From Leuctra nigra (lineage: Eukaryota; Arthropoda; Insecta; Plecoptera; Leuctridae), in NCBI GenBank assembly GCA_934045905.1, contig OW203764.1, positions 33,397,629 through 33,461,628 of the forward strand: a DNA stretch of 64,000 bases, given 5' to 3'. Every line of letters begins with the position of its first letter. The first letter of the stretch is position 1. Shown one piece after another: positions 10,590 through 20,850 of this stretch. The notes below the pieces were generated by a model. That model made no database searches, was not told the origin of the DNA, and saw only the letters and a list, made by a program, of their open reading frames with translations. The position numbers and the translations under genes were made by a program.

Positions 10590-11689
10590 CAGAAAAAAAC
10601 ACTCCGTGTAAAAAAGGCAGCCAAGTCTATTTACTTAAAAAAAAATCAACACCGAAAAGGAGTGATATCAAAAAAGGAGCCAAGTCAATGACATTTCCAA
10701 ATATTTAATCGTATCTTTGAAATAAAAGTATAGACACAGAGAAAATCTTTACAAAAGGACTTAACGCATCGTTTTTTTAAAGACATCATTCTATCCTAAA
10801 AGTGGAAAGATTATTAACAAGTAGGTACATATTCCTCTTTTTATTTGAGCCAGTATCTATGAATCAAGCTACTTTTGGTAATGGCTTTTTTATAATTTTG
10901 TAATGGCGATAGAAGAAAGATGTCATGCTGTAATAGAAGTAATAATAAGGGAGGTAGAATTAAATAACAAGAAGTGGGCTCATATATATTCTTATAGCAC
11001 TGTTAATATGGTGATATTAGAAGGATATCTTTTCATAATTTGATCATGACTGAGGGAAATCATGAAAAGTTGTCAAAATAATTACTAACTATTTATAGAA
11101 CACTATTATATTATGGAAGTATATTATTATGGTATATATTATACCATTATATGGTATATATTATTATGGTTTTAATAGTTGTTCAATGTGACTTCACTGT
11201 GTACTTTGTGAAATGTATTGTTATAAAATGTGGATTAATAGAAATGTATTTCATTGTGAGAAGGTGTAACGCATGAGACTTAATTATGTTGACCACGAAA
11301 CAATAATATGAAGATAACTATTGTTTATTTATTACAAATATAGGCAACAAGTTTCATCGCGTACATATTCAAATAGAAAATATTTTACAGTAGGTATGTA
11401 GGTATAATATGTAATTGAAAGTTGTGTCCCTATTATTCTAAAAATTCTAAATTACGGTTGTATATAAATGGCATATGCTTATGAATAGAAAAATGTCTTT
11501 AAAAAAACGATGCGCCAAGTCCTTTTGTAAAGTATTTCTCGGTGTTTATACTTTTATTTCAAAGATACGATTAAATATTTGGAAATGTCATTGACTTGGC
11601 TCCTTTTTTGATATCACTCCTTTTCGGTGTTGATTTTTTTTTAAGTAAAGAGACTTGGCTGCCTTTTTTACACGGAGTGTTTTTTTCTG
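10590..11689. mobile_element. 1.1 kb palindromic element in ABCA intron
   Basis: Left arm 10590-10788 and right arm 11498-11689 are near-exact complements: CAGAAAAAAACACTCCGTGT at the left, its complement ending at 11689. The AT-rich centre near 11110-11170 has TATATTATACC repeats. Flanks show no clear target duplication. It is non-coding; transcribed as intron it would form a hairpin of about 190 base pairs. Confidence 0.8.
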
Positions 11690-11794
11690 GGATATCACTT
11701 CTTTTGTTAGTTTATTCATACAGCTTGTAGCACATGTCCGAGCAAGGACTAATTTCTTTAAAAAAATACGCCTCAACCGATTAGGATAGGTACT

Positions 11795-12240
11795 AAGAAA
11801 TTACAATCGGTCCAGCCGTTTTCGATATATTATAACGTCCCTTCCGGTTTTGAAATGGCGGCCGAAATTAATGTCGTCTTGAATTCATAATTATTAGTCC
11901 TACAAAATTGCATAATTTGATTGCAATCGGTACAGCCGTTTTCGATATATTATAACGTCCCTTCCGGTTTTGAAATGGCGGCCGAAAATAATGTCGTCTT
12001 GAATTCATAATTATTAGTCATACTATTTCCAAAATTTGGTTGCAATCGGTACAGCCGTTTTCGATATATGACGTCACTTCCGGTTTTAACAATGGCGGCT
12101 GAAATTAATGTCGTATTGAATTCATAATTATAAGTCCTACACAATTCCAAAATTTAGTTGCAATCGGTACAGCCGTTTTCGTTATATGACATCACTTCCG
12201 GTTTTAGAAAATGGCGGCCGAGAGCACTGCAACCTTGAAT
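11795..12240 (+). repeat. Tandem array of about 120-base units with CRE/ETS/YY1-like motifs
   Basis: CAGCCGTTTTCG recurs at 11813, 11933, 12052 and 12170 (period 118-120). Units read CAATCGGTACAGCCGTTTTC, then ATATATGACGTCACTTCCGG or a variant, then AATGGCGGCCGA. These look like a cAMP-response element, an ETS core and a YY1-type site in fixed order, but function is not shown. Confidence 0.85.
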
Positions 12241-13060
12241 TTATAATTATTTACAATGTATGTTTACTAAATATCTATTTAAAAGTATAAAGTGGTGAAT
12301 TTAGTGTCCCTTAGAATATTAATGACGTCATTTAGCATTTTTATGACGTCATTTCCCGTATAGGTAATAAGAAAACAATTTAGTTTTATCTAGTTGATAC
12401 TTCATGAATGACCTTCTGAATTCAATAGCGCTAATTTCCGTCAAATCGCTCATGCCGTTTTCAATATATGACGTCAATTCCGGTTTCATTTAGTGGTTCC
12501 TGCCGCCATTTCCGGAACCGTTAATTTGTATATTCATTTATCCCAATTGATTTTTCAAATAGATTGCAGAATGAATATACAGGAGCTAGTTCAGTGGCAA
12601 TCGGTACAGGCGTTTTCGATGTATGACGTCACTTCCGGTTTCAGGAATGGCGGCCGAGAACACTGTGTATTGAAATTATAATTTTGTATTGTCTTTGTTA
12701 CAATGTAAGATAATGATGTATTTAAAGTATAATTTGATGAAATAAGCTAAATATTGCAAATTTATGACGCCACTTCCGGTTTAGAATATAAGAAAATTAT
12801 ATTTTTAAGTAACATACTTCATATAGATGACCATCTAAATCGAATGGCGCTAATTTCGTTCTAATCGGTCCAGCCGTTTTTCATATATGACGTCACTTCC
12901 GGTTTAAAAATGGCGGCACAAAAAATCACAAGAGGCAAAGTATCATCAGACGCCAAAAGTGCATATGTGGTAAAAATTTCAGGGTGATCGGTTCAGCCGC
13001 TTAGGCTGTGGCGGTGATAGCAACGTTTCCTGATATCATCATCATCATCATCATCATCAT
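12241..13060 (+). repeat. Dispersed copies of the same motif block
   Basis: Looser copies of the CAGCCGTTTTCGAT...TGACGTCA..TTCCGGTTT...ATGGCGGC block at about 12450, 12600 and 12870, ending in TCAGGGTGATCGGTTCAGCCGC and a short (ATC)n run at 13037-13064. No coding potential. Confidence 0.65.
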
Positions 13061-13106
13061 CATCTTCAGAATCAGAAAGTGATGTAATTTCACTGTTTTC
13101 TCGGTC

Positions 13107-13364
13107 CTCTAGCGCGCAAATGGCATAACCTATTGTTCCCAAATTTAGTATATGTAGTGGGGTGGGCCATAGCTCGAAATTAAGATATTTCGCAACAATG
13201 TGAGATTTACCAATTTTGAGATCCAGTAGGCCGAAAATGCCATGTTGTTGCTTACAGTAAAAGTAGTTGGTCTGCTCCTCAGTTTATATAGCCATTTACG
13301 GTATGTTGAGATACTGTGAGTGTACGGTACGACTTGGCTGTGTGGAGCGACCGCTCCACTAGAT
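13107..13364. repeat. Dispersed 270-base repeat, copy 2
   Basis: Same orientation as the copy at 7392-7664, with the same CTCTAGCG start and GACCGCTCCACTAGA end. It is diverged by scattered substitutions. Confidence 0.7.
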
Positions 13365-13889
13365 AAGTAACTTGCACGAACTTCTTTTGTTTTATATTAG
13401 CAATGTTAAATTATTTAATTTTCAACCTGAGGACGGACATTACGTTGGCACGTTGACGGGTCAGATTTATAACTTTTTTGAGGTAAATCGATGTATTTTT
13501 GTAATGTGAGTGATTCCTCTGCTTACGTAAGATATCTCCGGAGCCTATACAATTTCCCAGGTACCCATTAACTATAAAATATCGTCAAAAAAGCAGAGAA
13601 TCACAGCTATTCTGCGTGCCATTAAGATGGCGGCATGGCAACAATGGATGACATCACATGCAACCTATGAATACCATTTTGAATTTTGTGAACCGCGTCA
13701 GAGATCAAATTGACAATAACAGTGGATTTACATTCTTCAACAACTTTCATCTCCACTGAATGATGTTTCGTGTTGGATTGTAAAATGCTGAATTTTCAAG
13801 CTGAACATTTAATTTTTTCACAATATACTATTAATTGTCAAATAACAATAGTAAAAGCAATGGCAATATTTTTCTACTTGTGTTTCTAG
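13365..13889 (+). other. Intron tail before ABCA exon b
   Basis: No repeat or extra exon recognised. It ends in the polypyrimidine tract and acceptor of exon b. Confidence 0.5.
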
Positions 13890-14130
13890 AGATCGTATTG
13901 GTGTGCCGGCAAAGAGTCTTCACAAACCCAGAGTGATGACGAGCAGCAAACGCAGAATGTCGAGACTCCTAAGAACTTGGTAGCGGGAATCAGAATTGTC
14001 AACCTGCGTAAAGTCTTCAAGAAGAAGCCGGCAGTGGACGGAGTAACTATTGACATCTATCAAGATCAAATCACAGTTCTGCTCGGACACAATGGAGCCG
14101 GCAAAACCACGACAATGTCTATCATGACAG
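13890..14130 (+). CDS. ABCA transporter exon b: linker and Walker A of NBD1
   Basis: Acceptor TGTTTCTAG at 13881-13889; donor GTAACT at 14131. The exon begins with RSYWCAGKES, then an acidic/Gln-rich linker, then the start of the nucleotide-binding domain (GIRIVNLRKVFKKKPAVDGV). Walker A reads GHNGAGKTT near its end, binding the ATP phosphates. The phase is continuous with the previous exon, and one base (G) carries into the next. No stop or frameshift. The intron before it (10439-13889) is 3.4 kb and filled with a palindromic element and tandem repeats. Confidence 0.94.
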
Positions 14131-14360
14131 GTAACTACAACACATAACACTTTTGAGTCATGGGTAGAGGCCGTATTAGAGAATTACAAATTGTCCTAAC
14201 GGAAAACTATTGAAAGTCATCAATGGCACCCAATTTTGCAAGCATTAACCCATCCCTGCATTGTTGCATATATACATCCATGAGGAAAGAATAGTCTTTA
14301 ATCAGCAATTATGATTGGAATCCATTACTGACTCGTGTCCTCTAGTATGTTTACTTCTAG

Positions 14361-14515
14361 GTATGATTCCTGCCACCAGTGGTTCTGTTTGGATCAATGG
14401 TCACAACATCCGCACCGATCTGTCCAAGGCAAGAGAGAGCTTAGGTCTTTGTCCGCAACATGATTTGCTATTCAATGATCTCACTGTAAAGGAGCATTTG
14501 GTATTTTTTGCAATG
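14361..14515 (+). CDS. ABCA transporter exon c: NBD1 Q-loop region
   Basis: Acceptor TTACTTCTAG ends at 14360; donor GTAAGT starts at 14516. The exon encodes GMIPATSGSVWINGHNIRTD and LGLCPQHDLLFNDLTVKEHL. The Gln of CPQHD is the Q-loop that couples ATP binding to the membrane domains. It joins exon b in phase 1 and ends on a codon boundary. The 230-base intron before it shows no repeat. Confidence 0.94.
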
Positions 14516-14651
14516 GTAAGTGAAAGAGTTTCTTTTTGAGAAGTACCTTCAAGAATTATTAGGGAATTTTAACTCTCACTTCATGTTAACTCATCATATG
14601 AAATTACGACAATTTGTAGTATATTTTAATGTTTTTTTTTCATTTGTACTA

Positions 14652-15475
14652 CTAGGAAAACGCTCTGTGTAACGCGTTGATGAGCGAGCACGGATACACG
14701 CAACACCTCGAACCGAAATTATGTCTATCGAATGTCATTAAAAGCCAACAATTCTTTAGTTTCGTCACAGACTTGTATAAAAATCTCCAAAATCTCCACA
14801 AATATTGGTGCTAATCCTTGCTAAGTTTGAAGTTGATCGATTAAACCTTTATGATTGAACGGTTCCTTGTTAATTTTCAAAAATCACAGGATCTCGTTCA
14901 AAAAATATACCTGGGACCACCCATATGATATGATATGTAGTGTGTGTACACAATATCAGATCAATCTGTTGAACGGTCATTATTAGTTTCATATCGTTTA
15001 AAACTTTCTGCTCTAACTACCTTGCCTTGAACTGAAGATTCGAAGTCACCGTGAATTTGACAGCCAACACGCAAAATGTCCCTAAAATGACAAAAACTTT
15101 TGAAAATAACGACAGATTAGAGTGAAAATTGGCAAAAATACCTTAAATGTTGGTACAAATGACCATGCGAAGTTTTTAGTTGGTCGGTCAATCGGTTCCA
15201 GTTTAAATTTCAAAAATCACAGGAAAAATGGTTTCAAATTTGAACCAACTGGAGGATTTGGCTGAATTTTTTTTTGATTGGGTACAATGTTGGTTGCAAT
15301 GACTTTGCTAAATTTCAAATTGATCGAACCAACCAATCGAAAGATAATTTTTATAAAATTTGAACCAATCACAGGATCTCGTTCAGAAAAGATCCCAGGG
15401 ATCGCATAGATTACGTTAGTATGTGTACAAAATTTCAGATCGATTGGTTGTGCGGTTTGACCTGGGCAGTGAACA

Positions 15476-15515
<40 letters not shown>

Positions 15516-15569
15516 ACACAGAGAAAGTGCCATAAGTGTACCGTGGTGACGCTCGCTACGCTCGCTCAA
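14652..15569 (-). mobile_element. Helitron-like non-autonomous element, copy A
   Basis: On the minus strand it starts TTGAGCGAGCGTAGCGAGCG and ends in a small hairpin (around AACGCGTT) then GCGTTTTCCTAG. It is flanked by A on the 5' side and T on the 3' side with no target duplication. An A36 run sits at 15478-15513. 918 bases, no ORF. Located in the ABCA intron between exons c and d. Confidence 0.75.
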
Positions 15570-15596
15570 TTATATTTAAGATTTATTTTTCTACAG

Positions 15597-15963
15597 TTGA
15601 AAGGAATGAGTCACTCCAAAGCCAAGTTAGCAGCGATGGATCTCTTACAAAAGTTGCACATCGATGAAAAGGCTAACAAAATGGGGAAAACTCTCTCCGG
15701 CGGCATGAAGAGGAGGGTCTCTCTTGGCATCGCCCTTGTCGGTGGCAGTAAGGTGGTGATCTTGGACGAACCGACGTCTGGACTCGATCCCGAAGCCCGG
15801 AGACAAGTATGGGATGTGCTCTTGGCTCTACGGGGGGAATGCACCATCCTCATCACCACCCACTTCATGGAGGAGGCTGATGTACTTGGAGATCGCATCG
15901 CCATCATGGACCATGGGAAAGTGCAGTGCTACGGAACTTCGCTCTACCTCAAGAACAAATATG
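15597..15963 (+). CDS. ABCA transporter exon d: signature, Walker B and H-loop of NBD1
   Basis: Acceptor TTTTTCTACAG ends at 15596; donor GTAAAT at 15964. It starts [17 protein letters not shown] and carries the ABC signature as LSGGMKRR, Walker B and D-loop as [14 protein letters not shown], and the switch His in [12 protein letters not shown]. All catalytic motifs of NBD1 are therefore present over exons b-d. A Helitron-like element ends only 27 bases upstream of this exon, so the branch point must lie in those 27 bases or in the transposon. Confidence 0.95.
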
Positions 15964-16150
15964 GTAAATTGGGTTTTGGAGCACGTTTTCGAATGGAAGT
16001 GCAATGAAGCAAATCTCCCGCTGCTGCCGTAGAGACTTGTTCTCAAATCATTCGATGTTTTTGTTATCTGTCAAGTTTGTTTTTATTAAATGTGGTTTTA
16101 TAAGACATTTGCAGATAGAGAAATTCAGTTGCGTTATGTAGAAGTACTAT

Positions 16151-17413
16151 AGTACGGGCTGTACAACCTGAATATGAAAGGAATCCTGCAAATTGTGATA
16201 AGAAGATGCCACTTGGCACACATGTTCATTGGTCCATTAGAAGTCATTTAAGACCAGGAGGCAATCTGAAATTGCTTGCAGAGACTATGTGGCGGCCATT
16301 TTCCAAGATGGCATATTTTCATATTTTATGTGTAATTTTGTTGAGCTTGATATGTTTTCGGAATGAAATTTAGTCAATAAGCACAAAGTTTCAAACAAAA
16401 AATATTGTCAGAGCAGTACTTTGGCTGTAAAACAATAATTAATGGGAAAATTGTGCGTTATGGAGCCAATTAAACAAGTTCTGGCAAGATTGAAACAATT
16501 TGCATTTTAGTATATACACCCAATTTTTGTACCACATATACTAGATGTCTAAGCAAACATTTTCAGACCGGGAGGCAAATCGTATCTCAGCCAGGTCATC
16601 CGTGGCAGCCATTTTTAAATATTTAAGACATTTGAGGTATGATGGGCAAATTATGTCAACAAAATGGCATGCTACACCATCTTTTAAGTTAAATCGACCA
16701 TGGGGAACTCGAATATGACATCAAAATTCTCGATTTGCATACTGATCACTTGTTGCGGCCATTTTAACCTGTTTAGATTGATTATTTAAAAATGTTTCAA
16801 AAATGTAAAAATGGCCGCAACAAGTGATCGGTGTGCAAATCGAGAATTTTGATGTCATATTCGAGTTCCCCATGGTCGATTTAACTTAAAAGATGGTGTC
16901 GCATGCCATTAGTTGATATAATTTGCCCAATCATACCTCAAATGTCTTAAATATTTAAAAATGGCTGCCACGGGTGACCTGGCTGAGATACGATTTGCCT
17001 CCCGGTCTGAAAATGTTTGCTAAGACATCTAGTATATGTGGTAAAAAAATTGGGTGTATATACCAAAATGCAAAATTGTTTCAATCTTGCCAGAATTTGT
17101 TTAATTGGTTCCATAATGCACAATTTTCCCAATAATTATTGGTTAACAGCCAAAGTACTACTCTGACAATATTTTTTGTTTGAAACTTTGTGCTTATTGA
17201 CTAAATTTCATTCCGAAAACATATCAAGCTCAACAAAATTACACAAAAAATATGAAAATATGCCATCTTGAAAAATGGCCGCCACGGAGTCTCTGCACGC
17301 AATTAGAGATTGCCTCCCCTTCTAAAATGACTTCTAATGGACCAATGAACATGTGTGCCAAGTGACATCTTCTTATCACAATTTGCAGGATAATTTTATG
17401 TACAGCCCGTACT
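16151..17413. mobile_element. 1.26 kb near-perfect palindrome in ABCA intron
   Basis: The two halves are complementary over almost their whole length: AGTACGGGCTGTACA at 16151 pairs with TGTACAGCCCGTACT ending at 17413. The turn is near 16760-16810 between GTTGCGGCCATTTT and AAAATGGCCGCAAC. It is a foldback element with no coding frame. The surrounding CTA/CTAG bases do not give a firm target duplication. Confidence 0.88.
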
Positions 17414-17415
17414 GC

Positions 17416-18492
17416 TAGACAAGATTAAAAATTATCTAGTTGGCTCTGCTTTTCAAAACATTTCACATGCAGTTCCGTGATCCTAATATCTATTCATGTT
17501 ATTATCCATTGTTGAATAACACTAGGAAAACGCTCCGTGTAACGCGTTGATGAGCGAGCACCGACACGTGCGACATCGCCAATCGAGCACGTCCATTCAA
17601 TCAAAGATAACTAACTTACCAATTTGTCTTGCAACTTTCCATAAACAATCTGGATCAATTAAATAACAGATTCTAGTAATGATACTTTTCCATCAATCTC
17701 TTTGGATATATATTCGAAACATTTTAAATAGCAATAAGTATGTAAATTCTTGACCGATTTAGTTGGAAGTGTGTAAAATATGATGCTAACTAGTCGAAAC
17801 GTTGTTTTTATATTGAAACACGATCCATATCCTAAAATAAATTATTTTGATAGATACCTACCTATACTTATGTAATATGAATACCTACATAACATATTGA
17901 CTGCATTATGTATTGCAATACGATCCACTTCATTCAACATAAAATAATCTGTCTTCCATTGAAACTGAGAATAAAGCCATCTATACACTTTGCTTTGCTA
18001 CATAGAGCAACCCAGAATGCAGTGGAATTTCTGTGTTGAAATGCCATTTCTGACAGTTTGAAAACTTTATAAATGTCAATAAGTGCATAATTTATCTACT
18101 GGTTGGGCTGAAAATGTATAAAATAATTGAAAATAATAATCTTAATGGCCATGCAAAATTTGAACTTGATCTGACCAATTTGATTTTCGACCAATAAGAA
18201 GATATGATTTTAAATGATTATTTTTTAACAAATCATTGGGCAGTGCTCAAAAACAATAAATTAGAATGATGTTAGCATGTGTGCAAAATTTCAGCTCGAT
18301 CGAAGAAAAAATGTGGCCTACAGCGGCGGGAAAAACGAAAAAAAAAAAAAGAGAAAGTGTCCAAAAGAGCCGAATGGAGACGCTCGCAACGCTCGCTCAA
18401 TAAATAGATAATATAATATGAGGATCACGGTACTGCATATGACATTTTTTGAAAAGCAGAGCTAACTAGATAATTTTTAATTTTGTCTAATG
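17416..18492. mobile_element. Hairpin MITE split by Helitron-like copy B
   Basis: Arms 17416-17521 and 18401-18492 are complementary (TTAAAAATTATCTAGTTGGC at the left, its complement at the right). The insert between them is the element at 17522-18400. Rejoining the arms restores a simple hairpin with nothing gained or lost. Confidence 0.8.
17522..18400 (-). mobile_element. Helitron-like non-autonomous element, copy B
   Basis: Minus strand, TTGAGCGAGCGTTGCGAGCG start and GCGTTTTCCTAG end, 879 bases, between A and T. Because it sits in a MITE whose arms match each other, the absence of a target duplication is directly visible. Confidence 0.8.
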
Positions 18493-18711
18493 AGAGGCTA
18501 TATTTCTAAAACGTAAAACATTATTATGAAGTTTTAGAGCTAACGTACTAAAGTGGTTCTAACTTCGAACAAACATGCAGGCTTCGTAATCACCTAAAGT
18601 ATTTATTTTAATGATGTCCTATTCAGTGAAGAAATTATTTGTGGTGTTACTCTCTTCAGTATAAACAAATTGATTACAATTTTGCTCAAACACTTCTTCT
18701 TCAATCTTCAG

Positions 18712-18962
18712 GTAGCGGCTACAAGCTGAAGCTGCTGACAAAGCCTGGCTATAAAATCGCCACTATATCCCAGTTCGTGCAGTCCAGGATCGGAGGTGCA
18801 AAACTCGGAAGTCAGCTGGGATCAGAGCTGGACTTCACATTGCCATTGGAAAGCAAACCACAATTCGCAGCACTCTTCAAGGCTCTGGAGTCATCCAAGA
18901 GCACATTGTACATCGATTCCATTGGCGTGTCCATCACAACCTTGGAAGACGTCTTCATTCAG
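18712..18962 (+). CDS. ABCA transporter exon e: regulatory region after NBD1, with GC donor
   Basis: Acceptor TCAATCTTCAG ends at 18711. The exon encodes GSGYKLKLLTKPGYKIATIS through SIGVSITTLEDVFIQ, the conserved ABCA segment after NBD1 (YKLxL ... TTLEDVF). The coding run ends at ATTCAG, followed by GCGAGT; there is no GT here, so a GC-AG intron is inferred. Joining to GTCGGG in the next exon gives VFIQVGREASG, which fits the family. Reading straight on meets a stop at 19047-19049. Confidence 0.9.
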
Positions 18963-19049
18963 GCGAGTGGCATCCTTGATTATGTTTGCCAATACATCTT
19001 CGTCTCAGCATTACCAGGTTCTATAGCTCCATACGATTTGTGTGTTTAG

Positions 19050-19499
19050 ATAGAAACTACGTATGATAGTTTTGGAGGGATATGCGGGTAGCATGCACTA
19101 AATTGTACAAATTATCAAATAGGTATAAGGTAATTTGTTAAACTTCAAGGAAAGTAATGACGTATCTTGAATATCAATTCGTTGCGTCTGTGAAACGAAG
19201 TTGATAATGTGCTCAAGTGTATGTTCAGCCGCGCTGGTTTCAATATTTTCATATTGAAAAAGACAGTCATTCTTTTGACCATGTTATTTCTTTCTTAGCA
19301 TTTGGTTTAGTTTAGTACAACGAACTCCTGGATAATATGTTGCAATTTGCTTTATATTTTAATGAGTAAATTTATTTTTAAATACCTAAATGTACGGTTT
19401 TGGAAAAGGCGTCCATCAAATAGGTATATCCCAAAACCGTGTTTAAGGCAAAAGTTCTTTACAATGATCCCACACAACAGAACCAAACAATTTATCTTG
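19050..19499 (+). other. ABCA intron, no recognised structure
   Basis: Apart from a short inverted pair around 19393-19440 (TACGGTTTTGG and CCAAAACCGTG), I see nothing. Confidence 0.45.
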
Positions 19500-19735
19500 T
19501 AGGTACTTGAAAGTCATTGTACACCCAACAAAGCATAAAACGATATTTGAACGAAACGGATTGGCTGCTGGTCAGGTTCCTTGGACAATCAATTCTTGTT
19601 ATTATCAATGAAATCAGAGCTCACCTACTAGAGGTAGATGACGAGTTAGCGTAGATTTCATCGGATGATGCTATCTCATTTTTTCAGACAAACCATTTCT
19701 TTCAAATTCCGTTTTATGAATTTTCGAGTGTACGA
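19500..19735 (+). repeat. Dispersed 240-base repeat, copy 1, next to ABCA acceptor
   Basis: Shares GAACGAAACGGATTGGCTGC, AATGAAATCAGAGCT and CGTTTCTTTCAAAT-like blocks with copies at 29270-29440 and 41880-42460. It runs to within a few bases of the first acceptor of the tandem exon array, so the original branch/pyrimidine region is repeat-derived. Confidence 0.7.
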
Positions 19736-19741
19736 ATACAG

Positions 19742-20311
19742 GTCGGGCGAGAAGCGTCTGGTATTGTGGATGAACCGGCCACGGTGGTCGAGGTCGAGCC
19801 ACAAGGTACCAGAGCGACCAAACCTCACGTCAAGGGCATCCTCCTTCTTGTCTAGGTCGGGCGAGAAGCGTCTGGTATTGTGGATGAACAGGCCACGGTG
19901 GTCGAGGTCGAGCCACAAGATTCCAGAGCGACCAAACCTCACGTCAAGGGCATCGTCCTTCTTGCCTAGGTCGGGCGAGAAGCGTCTGGTATTGTGGATG
20001 AACCAGCCACGGTGGTCGAGGTCGAGCCACAAGGTACCAGAGCGACCAAACCTCACGTGAAGGGCATCCTCCTTCTTGTCTAGGTCGGGCGAGAAGCGTC
20101 TGGTATTGTGGATGAACCGGCCACGGTGGTCGAGGTCGAGCCACAAGATACCAGAGCGACCAAACCTCACGCCAAGGGCTTCCTCCTTCTTGTCTAGGTC
20201 GGGCGAGAAGCGTCTGGTATTGTGGATGAACCAGCCACTGTGGTCGAGGTCGAGCCACAAGTTACCAGAGCGACCAAACCTCACGTCAAGGGCATCCTCC
20301 TTCTGGTCCAG
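19742..20311 (+). repeat. Five tandem 114-base copies of the ABCA exon-f start
   Basis: Units begin GTCGGGCGAGAAGCG at 19742, 19856, 19970, 20084 and 20198, exactly 114 bases (38 codons) apart. Each of the first four ends CTTGTCTAG or CTTGCCTAG, which is both an in-frame TAG and a pyrimidine-rich splice acceptor for the next copy. The fifth reads through instead (GTCCAGCAG). Copies differ by a few bases, so the expansion is recent but not new. Confidence 0.93.
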
Positions 20312-20380
20312 CAGACTGGAGCTCTGTTCATCAAGAAGATGCTCTACACGTTGAGATATTGGTTTGCCACCCTCGTCTAT
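20198..20380 (+). CDS. ABCA transporter exon f: start of second half
   Basis: Encodes VGREASGIVDEPATVVEVEP, then KGILLLVQQTGALFIKKMLY and a hydrophobic start (WFATLVY); donor GTGAGT at 20381. This matches the ABCA linker before the first helix of the second membrane domain, with the conserved L-QQ-ALFxKR-like stretch. Its acceptor (TTCTTGTCTAG) is the last of five nearly identical acceptors in a tandem array. Only this copy reads on past codon 37 without a TAG. Later exons for membrane domain 2 and NBD2 were not found downstream in the window. Confidence 0.88.
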
Positions 20381-20850
20381 GTGAGTTGTATATGTATATT
20401 TTTTCTTGTGTTTGTGTACAGGCAATTCCCAGGTCTGTCTATCTGAAATTTCGCATACCCGCTATACTTTCACATAGGGGTCATTATTTTTTAACCAGAT
20501 CCAGTGTTTGGTTGAAAATTTAAATTAGAGTCATTAGAATTAGTATTGGCACCAAAATTTTTGGAATAACGTTTTATTTTCAGACCAATCGGTCAAGAAA
20601 TTCAAGAAGTTTTTTTTTACTTTTTACTGGCAGCGTCTACCTGTGTTGAAATATTTGTCAAATTAATGCATAGACATTTCAAAGATTATCCCTGTTTTCC
20701 TTGCCGCATTATTGTCATCTTCTTAGTCCAAGGTATTTATAGTGCACATAGTTTACACCTAGTTTACACGAATAACCTCGAATGTGCACGTATAGGTTCT
20801 CTTTTCAACGCGCTAACGTATTATTTCTATAGTTGTAAGGAAGTTCAGCC
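20381..20850 (+). other. Sequence downstream of last visible ABCA exon
   Basis: No further ABCA exon seen on the plus strand. Low-complexity AT-rich, presumably intron. Confidence 0.45.

Noticed and set aside
15611..16046. Antisense frames across ABCA exon d
   Set aside because: They are shadows of a conserved coding exon on the plus strand.
19742..20311. Five genuine alternative coding exons
   Set aside because: The first four copies have no donor site; each runs into an in-frame TAG that doubles as the next acceptor, so they are not complete exons.
19676..20425. 249-codon minus-strand repetitive frame
   Set aside because: It mirrors the tandem ABCA exon copies; the plus strand carries the family-conserved protein.
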